A DNA stretch of 64,000 bases, from NCBI GenBank assembly GCA_037176845.1, contig JAYKXP010000041.1, positions 248,001 to 312,000 of the forward strand. Reading direction: 5' to 3'. Numbering within the stretch: position 1 is the stretch's first letter; each line of letters opens with the position of its first letter. The notes below the pieces were generated by a model. It had not been told where the DNA came from and searched no databases. It worked only from the letters and a program-made list of their open reading frames with translations. Both the position numbers and the translations under genes were made by a program. This DNA comes from Paramarasmius palmivorus (lineage: Eukaryota > Basidiomycota > Agaricomycetes > Agaricales > Marasmiaceae). Below, piece by piece: positions 57,728 to 64,000 of this stretch.

Positions 57728-59176
57728 TCATTCATCTGCGACATGGATAACAATCTTCCCGTTGTTTTGACCCTTCTGCTGCTTCAAAATTGCCTCCCCG
57801 ACTTTCTCCAAGCCGCTCTCGAGCTCCTCTGTATATCGAATTTGCCCTTCAGAGATGAGATGTGGGATTGTTTTGTAGAATTCATCCTTGTACTTGTGGT
57901 CGTTTTCGAAGACATAAAGCCCATATATAGTTATAGATTTATAAATAATCTGACCCAAAGCCTGTTGACGGTCCTTCATGAGCCGTAAGAGAGGGACATG
58001 GAAGTTGACATACCTTGACGGGTGTTGAGTTCCCAGAGTTGTACCCTGAGATGGCGCCGCAGCTGATGATACGTGCCTTTCTGCTTGAATTCACTAGAGC
58101 TGCATCTAGGAAGTCACCTCCGACATGGTCCCAATAGCTAAAGGGCGTAATTGAGCCACATGCCTGGCAAGGTTTTCGGCTTGACATACATGTCCACAGG
58201 TCCTTCCTTCGCTAGAACCTCGCTGGGTTTCGTCGTCTTGTAGTTGAATGCAACATCTGTACCGAGAGCCTTCATGAATCGCACTTTCTCCTCGGAGCCT
58301 GCGCACGCAACGACTTTGAGCCCATCGCGTTTTGCTAGTTGAATTACGAGCCTGAATGAAGATGGGTATGTTCCGGCAAAAGTACACGTAGAAAGAGCTT
58401 ACGATCCGACTGGGCCTTGGGAAAATGTTTAATAGAGATACTCTAAGAGTTGACGGACATACGAACCTGCGCCGGTACTCACAAAAACAACCTCTCCCTT
58501 CTTAGCAGACGAGAATTCTCTCCATCCATAGTATGCCGTCTTGCCAGGCATTCCAGCGAGCCCAAGATATACAGACCAAGGAAGATTCTCTTTATTCTCA
58601 ATCACGGTCAGATCTGCTACTGGTTCTGGCCCCTTCAAGCTCTGCTTGATGTTGTATTCCTGGTATACTGCGAGAATGTGAGCGAGTGACTAGAAAAGGT
58701 GGTGCCAGAACCTACAAAGTGAGCCTTCGACATGGTCTCCTTGCTTTACTTCTGGGCTTTCCGAGCGAATAACAATCCCCAAACCAAAGCCAAACAGTCT
58801 ACGGACAAAGTTGAGCGCGTTGCGAGGACAGATCGTTTACGGGGACACGTACGGCTGGCCAATTGGGTAACCACCTGGCTGAATACACCAGTAGTTAGCG
58901 ATATTACTTCGAAAATGAATAGGACATACGTACACCCATCCACTGCCGCATGTACGGATCCACAGAAAGCAACAGAGTTTTCACTAGAAAACCTCCGTTC
59001 AGAGGCACATTCTCCAGATCGATGGTCTGGGTTGTATCGTATACAGTTGTTTTTCCAGGCTCGGGATACGCTTGAAATATGGATTAGGTCGGCACGGTAT
59101 AGGCTTTCATGTATCACATACCATTAGCATCGGGAATTTCTGCAAATAAGACGCGGGCATTTCGTGTGGGAGTCAT
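57728..59176 (-). CDS. NADP-dependent medium-chain reductase (alkenal/prostaglandin reductase-like)
   Basis: Start at 59176 (MTPTRNARVLFAEIPDANG). Exons continue TTVYDTTQTIDLENVPLNGG, LLSVDPYMRQWMG, then GMPGKTAYYGWREF, the NADP-binding VVFVSTGAGPVGSLVIQLAK split by an intron near 58450, VACAGSEEKVRFMKALGTD, YWDHVGGDFLDAAL, ARIISCGAISGYN and a C-terminal LEKVGEAILKQQKGQNNGK. This is the zinc-free MDR branch that reduces alpha,beta-unsaturated ketones or aldehydes. Length (about 345 residues) is normal. It lies between MACPF 1 and aegerolysin 3 on the opposite strand to MACPF 1. A direct link with pore formation is not evident; it may be a passenger or act on a lipid or defence metabolite. Confidence 0.85.
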
Positions 59177-60074
59177 GGGTTGTGTAGAGTCGCATTTTGA
59201 CGTTATTTATGTCTCTTCTGGTAGCCTGATTATCTTGTGGAGCGGGCTTCAGAAGACATACTAATCATCATAATGAACAGTAGCAAGCGGGAACGCGAGA
59301 AGGTGGGAAGAGCATACCGTGAGAAATCTAGGAAGGCAGCGCCAGAGTGAGAAACCGCGTCACGGTTGCTTGTCAACGTTACCTTGCTTGTCACGATGAT
59401 CTTCAAGTTCTATCTCTGTCCTGCTGCCAACTAACAGTCAAAAACTCGACTCTGCTCTACTGAAATCCCCACTACAGGTCACACTTTCCAAAGCTGTTGA
59501 ATTTCAACCCGAATCATAACAGACGAATTTCCGAGTCGGTGACTGCACTCAATAGCTGTAGACCTGGATCTCTCTCAAGCTCCCGAGTTCAATGCTTTCA
59601 GAGTTGTCGCAACCAGAAATAGATTGGATGGACTACAGCTCACCACATGCAGCGTGCTCCAAAGATTCTCCAAAGAACCCCGTAAACCTTCTGCGATCTT
59701 TTCTGTCTGACCATCAACATTCTTGGAACCAGGCGACTCAATATTTCTGGGAGTGAGATGGCGGCGAAAGAGTCTCGTGTTGCTAGGCACATGCTTCAAA
59801 GAGCTTCTGGATATCGTATACCTCAATAGCTATTTCCTCAGCCTAGATACTCACGTATATTTCAGTACTTCGTAGCCTTCGCTATCATGACCAAGTTGAT
59901 GCGGCAGGAGGTTCGCAATACTACTATCAACACGGGCTTCAATTCAATGCTTCAATCTCGACAATGTTATGCGCGAAACACAGAACACAGAACCTGACAG
60001 TGATGAACGTCAATTAAAAGACAACTTTGCAACATGATGGACAATGGGGCTTACCTTCATTGGTGTAACCGTGT

Positions 60075-60572
60075 TTAGGGCTTCTTCAAACAGTCGATAT
60101 TGATATTTCCCAACGCACCGCCCTCAATATTTCCACCCACGATCTCTACCATCCACCTCGCACTTGACCCACTAACAGACCATGTGTTCGTCGCCCCTTC
60201 CAATGGGCAATCCCAAACAAATTTGCGAACCGTCTTGTTGCCATCGTCAGGGTCGACGAGGTCGAATTTACCGCTACTTCCAGAGGGCTTGGTCGCATTG
60301 CCGCAGGCGTAAATCTCCAGCTTCTCCCCAGGTCCGATGATTTTGCCATTGTACTTGTCTTTGTCGACTTCATCGTCTTTGTCGCCTAATGGATCATTGT
60401 TCAATTATAGTTGGAGAGATAAAGGGGAGAAGAACTTGCCTTCACGATGGAGCTTGCCTGACGTGACGGAGAAATTCTCTATCTTCAATTTACCTTGGAA
60501 GCCTCCGACGTTGCTGATGATGAAGGCTGCCCAGTGGGCATATGCTTTGTCTTTGTCGTTGAGAGTATTCAT
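60075..60572 (-). CDS. Aegerolysin family protein (copy 3, divergent)
   Basis: Exons 60572-60440 and 60385-60075, about 147 residues. The intron sits at the same phase-1 site as in the other copies but its donor is GC (AG|GCAAGT), a GC-AG intron. Landmarks are kept but altered: AYAHWAAFIISNVGG, TSGKLHREG, YACGNATKPSGSSG, KFVWDCP then LEGATNTW instead of a WG-x-K pattern, VSGSSARWMVEIVGGN and GALGNINIDC. It is the most diverged of the four copies and may bind a different lipid. TATA-like sequence lies near 60607-60613. No MACPF gene is immediately divergent from it. Confidence 0.9.
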
Positions 60573-60937
60573 GGAATATGATCAGTCTGTTGGGATGAGC
60601 GAGTCGATTTATAGCTTTCAGAGAAAGATACTCGGTTCGGAACTTTGACGAGTCATATGGACCCAGAGAAGCGTTCGCTGACTTGTACATGCATTTTCGG
60701 GGTCTCGCATCGCATGTGGTCGATTAAGGTTTAGATCTCGAGGGAAGCACTGACGAAATGTACATACGCAGAACAAAAGTATTGTACACCATTTGTTGTA
60801 AGAAATGTACACGGCAGTTAGGTACAAAAAACCACTATGTACGGACATAATTCGTTCGATAATTTCCATCCGAGCCCTACAAGGCGCAGCATCAGAGAAC
60901 TATCCGACTCGAATATGAACAAATGTCTAATTACCCT

Positions 60938-61406
60938 TTAAGCACCTTTCTTGAGGGCATCGACGGTCACAGTCCCGATGCCACCACCATAATAGTTGGC
61001 ACCTTGGTGCTCGACCATCCACTTGGAGTTGGAGCCGCTAACGGTCCAAGTGTTGGACTTGCTGCCCCATGGGCAATCCCAGTAAAAGTGACGAATAGTA
61101 CGGTCACCGTCGTCGGGGTCAACGAGGTCGAAAGAGCCTTCAGTGCCAGAAGCCGCATCCGAACGACCACAGGAGTTGATCTGGACCTTTTCGTCGGGTC
61201 CGATGACCTTGTTGTTGAACTGGCTCGTAGAGAGTTCTTGGTCCTTGTTTCCTGGAGATGACGACGGTGAATTACTGCAAGGCGAGGGGCAACGCAACCT
61301 TACCATCAGCATAGAGCTTGCCCCAGCTGAGGCCCAAGTTTTTAATCTTGCATTTGCCGTTGCCGACGTTGTGAATGATAATGGTAACCCATTGAGCGTA
61401 GGCCAT
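60938..61406 (-). CDS. Aegerolysin family protein (copy 4)
   Basis: Exons 61406-61304 and 61251-60938, intron 52 bp in phase 1, about 138 residues. It starts directly with MAYAQWVTIIIHNVG, without the N-terminal extension of copies 1 and 2. Landmarks: LSWGKLYADG, NSCGRSDAASGTEG, RHFYWDCPWGSK, VSGSNSKWMVEHQGAN, GGGIGTVTVDALKKG. Closest in form to classic mushroom aegerolysins. TATAAAGG lies at 61473-61480 (minus). It is divergent from MACPF 2 (start 63231), 1.8 kb away, repeating the layout of copy 2 and MACPF 1. Probably the lipid-binding half of the second pair. Confidence 0.94.
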
Positions 61407-61472
61407 GATTGAAGAGCAGAAGAGCTAGTTTTCGATCAAGTGTGTGTTGACCATGACTCGGCCAAAATCGAG

Positions 61473-61480
61473 CCTTTATA
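61473..61480 (-). promoter_or_regulatory. TATA box of aegerolysin 4
   Basis: TATAAAGG on the minus strand, 67-74 bp before the ATG at 61406. Confidence 0.5.
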
Positions 61481-62607
61481 CCGTTTTCTACCGTAACTGC
61501 AAGCTGATATTCCGACTTGAAGAAATTTTGGATGAAATCTCCATATCTGAGCGAGACTTCGACGGTGGTTCGCCAACCGAACATGAATGACCTTATGATT
61601 TACCATCTCTGCTTTCCGCCACACAAGTACCACAGCGGCATTCTTTTGACAGTGGCGAGACTCGGGTTCGAGTCCCTAGAAGAAGCAGATAGCTGTTAGA
61701 AGTATCACGAGTCCTCCCGACGTTCGTTCAGGCTCATTCACAGCAAGAGTTATGAACGTGAGGGCCCGAACAAGGCTTGGGGTAGGCAGAAAGGGTACCT
61801 TCGATGCTATGGAGCGAAATCGGGTTGGGTAACAGATTTGATCCCCTTCAGCAGTGTACGCGTTTTGAATGATGGCAATAGAAAGATTGTCTGTAACGGT
61901 ACCAATATTGAGGCAACCGGTAAGCGCTCCTGAGCCCCTGACTCGTATCGCACGTATGCAGGACCATGAGCATCTATCAACGGCTCCAGAATCGAGTACA
62001 ACGGTGGTTATAGGATCATGCGCCACCGTCATGAAGAGACTTCTGAGGCGTTGGAGAAGATAATGGCTGAGTAGTCGTCAAAGCTTCTAGTCCCCATCCC
62101 CGCTTGATCTGATCCCAATAATACTCGACTTTACACGTTCCTTGCAGTTTGTGTTACTACGTTGTATTAAGGTTTTTGAACAGCTGGAGTGTAATCCCAC
62201 ATTCATGCTTTGAATTTCGAAAATTTGACATGTCGGGATACTAAGCTGTTGCTGAAGAGATCAGGGATGTTTTTCTTGAGTAAAGTGCTAGATATTACGC
62301 ACCTTCATCTGACCCCAAAGTAAATCAAGCTCCTTCTGACTTCACCTATGATCCTTCCATCGAGCTACGGGTCTAGTATGACTTGTTCAGCTCGGGTGCC
62401 GAGCGTCTGACAGCCATGAGTGGTAAGGAGAACTAACAGACGATAAGGTTGGCTTGAGTTGGGGGCTTCATCTCGAGAATATTCAGATCTTTCAGATAGA
62501 GTGGCAAAGGAAGGAATGGTACACAGTTATCGTGGTAGCAGCTAGCAACTTGGCAATGGCCGCTGACGCCAGTGTGACAATGTCACAGAGGTGTGTGATA
62601 AGCTGGC

Positions 62608-62634
62608 TTCTTCAGAGTTCTTCAGAGTTCTTCA
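62608..62634. repeat. Short tandem repeat
   Basis: About two and a half copies of a 10-bp unit, TTCTTCAGAG, in the intergenic region. Confidence 0.6.
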
Positions 62635-63230
62635 CGTTCTTCCGCCGACGCGACGTTTCTCGTTCTCGCAGATGATCTTACTGGGCCCAAGTACTCATTA
62701 CGGAGACTCCTTGGGTGATATGCTCATATTCGGATGAATCAAGCTACCCACTGGTCACCAAACACTTATCAGGTGCACGGTAACCTTGTTTCGAGGGTGA
62801 GTCCTACTATAACTTTTCCCAACTTGTTAAACAACAATCATTCTCATGCCAACTGAAGGCACTTACTCTTCTACTCGGAAGCGCACTTGAGCCACCCTGG
62901 AGCGGCCAATAGGCATGTGGATGTGAAGAAACGTTCACAGCAATTACCATCAAATCCCTCACTCCTGCAATCTTCTTCCATTATGGGGCGAAAGTGCGGA
63001 GCGCAGACTGACAGATCTCAAGGGCGGTTCTGCGTTCCTGGTCCGTATCGGTGGCGAAGAATAACTACATCCGCACCAGAACCCATGATCTTGGAGCATG
63101 GTACGCTGCACGTAAATCTCTTTCAGTATCTTCTTCTAGATCGTTGTGACACCCTTCCCTTCTACCTGAAAAATGGTATAACAACGCTCAATTTCAAGAC
63201 GAGACCCTCAATTCAGCCCCTCGAGACACA

Positions 63231-64000
63231 ATGAGCTCAACCTTACTCCAGAACCTCGCCTCTACCCAGGTATGCCCTTTCTCGCCCTTGTCCTTCGCAA
63301 CCTTGTACTAACACACTTATCTAGTCCATCGACGTGGACGATTTGATGGACTCTGATGGTCCATTTACTGTCCAGTCGATTGAATCGGCCATTTCGGAGG
63401 CTGCTCAGCGTTTCGAAGACACAAGCACTCCCGTGGTATGTCTTCATGGTGCAGAAGTCTGCTGCCTCACTCACAGATGACAGGCACCATCCAATGCGGC
63501 CAAGCCTAAATTCAAGAAGATGGCTTCGTCAGTAGACGGCGACACGCTCAATGACGTGGACAAAGACCAGGCCAGGAGGAACAAACTGGTAAATTATGTT
63601 CAAACACAGTAAATTATCTGGCTCATCTCCACCTGGTAGATCGACGACAACAATCTTCTGAAAGGAATTGTTATGACCCCCAATGGCCCACAGCCCAGTA
63701 GTCGAGAGCTGATTGTACGACCTAGCACCTTGCGTCCTGTCATCGACAATCGTGCCACCATCGACACGACCACCGTTGAAGCTGAATTCACTCAGACACT
63801 CATGGAATCTAACTACACCTCTGTGTCTGTCAAGGTTTCCACGCCCTAGTAAGTGCCTGCCGTCTGCGCGAGCTCACATACTGACTAGTAACCCGACAGT
63901 GTAACTGGGAGCGCAGAGTACTCGGAGAGTTCAAGCTACAAAAATACTGAGAACGAAAAGACCATTTTCATGTCGTCAAGGTACATGTTTCCGCAAGGCC
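63231..64000 (+). CDS. MACPF-domain pore-forming partner protein (copy 2, partial)
   Basis: Begins MSSTLLQNLASTQ at 63231, a 39-base first exon followed by GTATGC. Later exons read SIDVDDLMDSDGPF, then DNNLLKGIVMTPNGPQPSS, TIDTTTVEAEFTQTLM, SSSYKNTENEKTIFMSSRYM, and run off the window end before the MACPF signature. The same blocks in the same order occur in copy 1, which proves paralogy. Copy 2 has a longer N-terminal region with an acidic SDGPFT stretch and basic KPKFKK. It is divergent from aegerolysin 4. Completeness cannot be judged from this window. Confidence 0.85.

Larger units (their letters stand above)
61407..63230. other. Long intergenic region between aegerolysin 4 and MACPF 2
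   Basis: About 1.8 kb. A 118-codon minus-strand frame (61676-62032) and several shorter ones have no recognisable product. A small imperfect hairpin near 61663 (GACTCGGGTTCGAGTC) resembles a T-arm but no tRNA surrounds it. TATA-like GGTATAAC lies about 55 bp before the MACPF 2 start. Confidence 0.4.

Noticed and set aside
61655..61690. GGGTTCGAGTCCC, resembling a tRNA T-arm
   Set aside because: It forms a simple 6-bp hairpin with a 4-base loop; no anticodon arm or acceptor stem fits around it.
61676..62032. 118-codon minus-strand frame between aegerolysin 4 and MACPF 2
   Set aside because: Plausible length, but no family signal, no upstream exon and overlapping frames of similar quality.

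Overview
The window is nuclear DNA of a filamentous basidiomycete, most likely a gilled mushroom (Agaricomycetes, probably Agaricales). The genes are cut by many short GT-AG introns of about 50-70 bp. Several families typical of this class are present: short heme-thiolate peroxygenases, aegerolysins with MACPF partners, a self-sufficient P450 of CYP505 type, and a multi-pass orphan membrane protein. No rRNA, tRNA, CRISPR array or intact transposon was seen. Coordinates for spliced genes are start-to-stop spans; splice sites were read by eye.

Region 1 (1-16 kb): the tail of an unknown gene, a secreted GtaA-type glutaminase ending in a membrane anchor, about 2.3 kb without a recognisable gene, two small hypothetical genes, a lone aegerolysin, a hypothetical protein with an N-terminal Cys/His knuckle, a seven-helix-like membrane protein, another hypothetical gene and a secreted royal-jelly/yellow-type protein.

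Region 2 (16-39 kb): a hypothetical protein with RRM-like stretches, two full pseudokinase-like paralogues plus a 5'-truncated third copy, an FAD monooxygenase, and a CYP505 P450-reductase fusion. A candidate PD-(D/E)XK nuclease lies head-to-head with one pseudokinase. Two secreted 5'-nucleotidase-type metallophosphoesterases in opposite orientation flank a frame-broken carnosine N-methyltransferase and a small hypothetical gene.

Region 3 (39-53 kb): two short peroxygenases, an extensin-like protein ending in an eight-cysteine hydrophobin-like pattern, two copies of a small protein with a conserved basic C-terminus, an F-box protein, and a four-RRM protein of Nrd1/MRN1 type.

Region 4 (53.9 kb to the end): an aegerolysin/MACPF island. 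Two divergent aegerolysin-MACPF pairs lie in tandem, with an extra aegerolysin and an NADP-dependent medium-chain reductase between them. The second MACPF gene runs off the window. Aegerolysins bind membrane lipids and recruit MACPF partners to form pores, so this island is probably a defensive bicomponent pore-forming arsenal and is the most distinctive part of the window.
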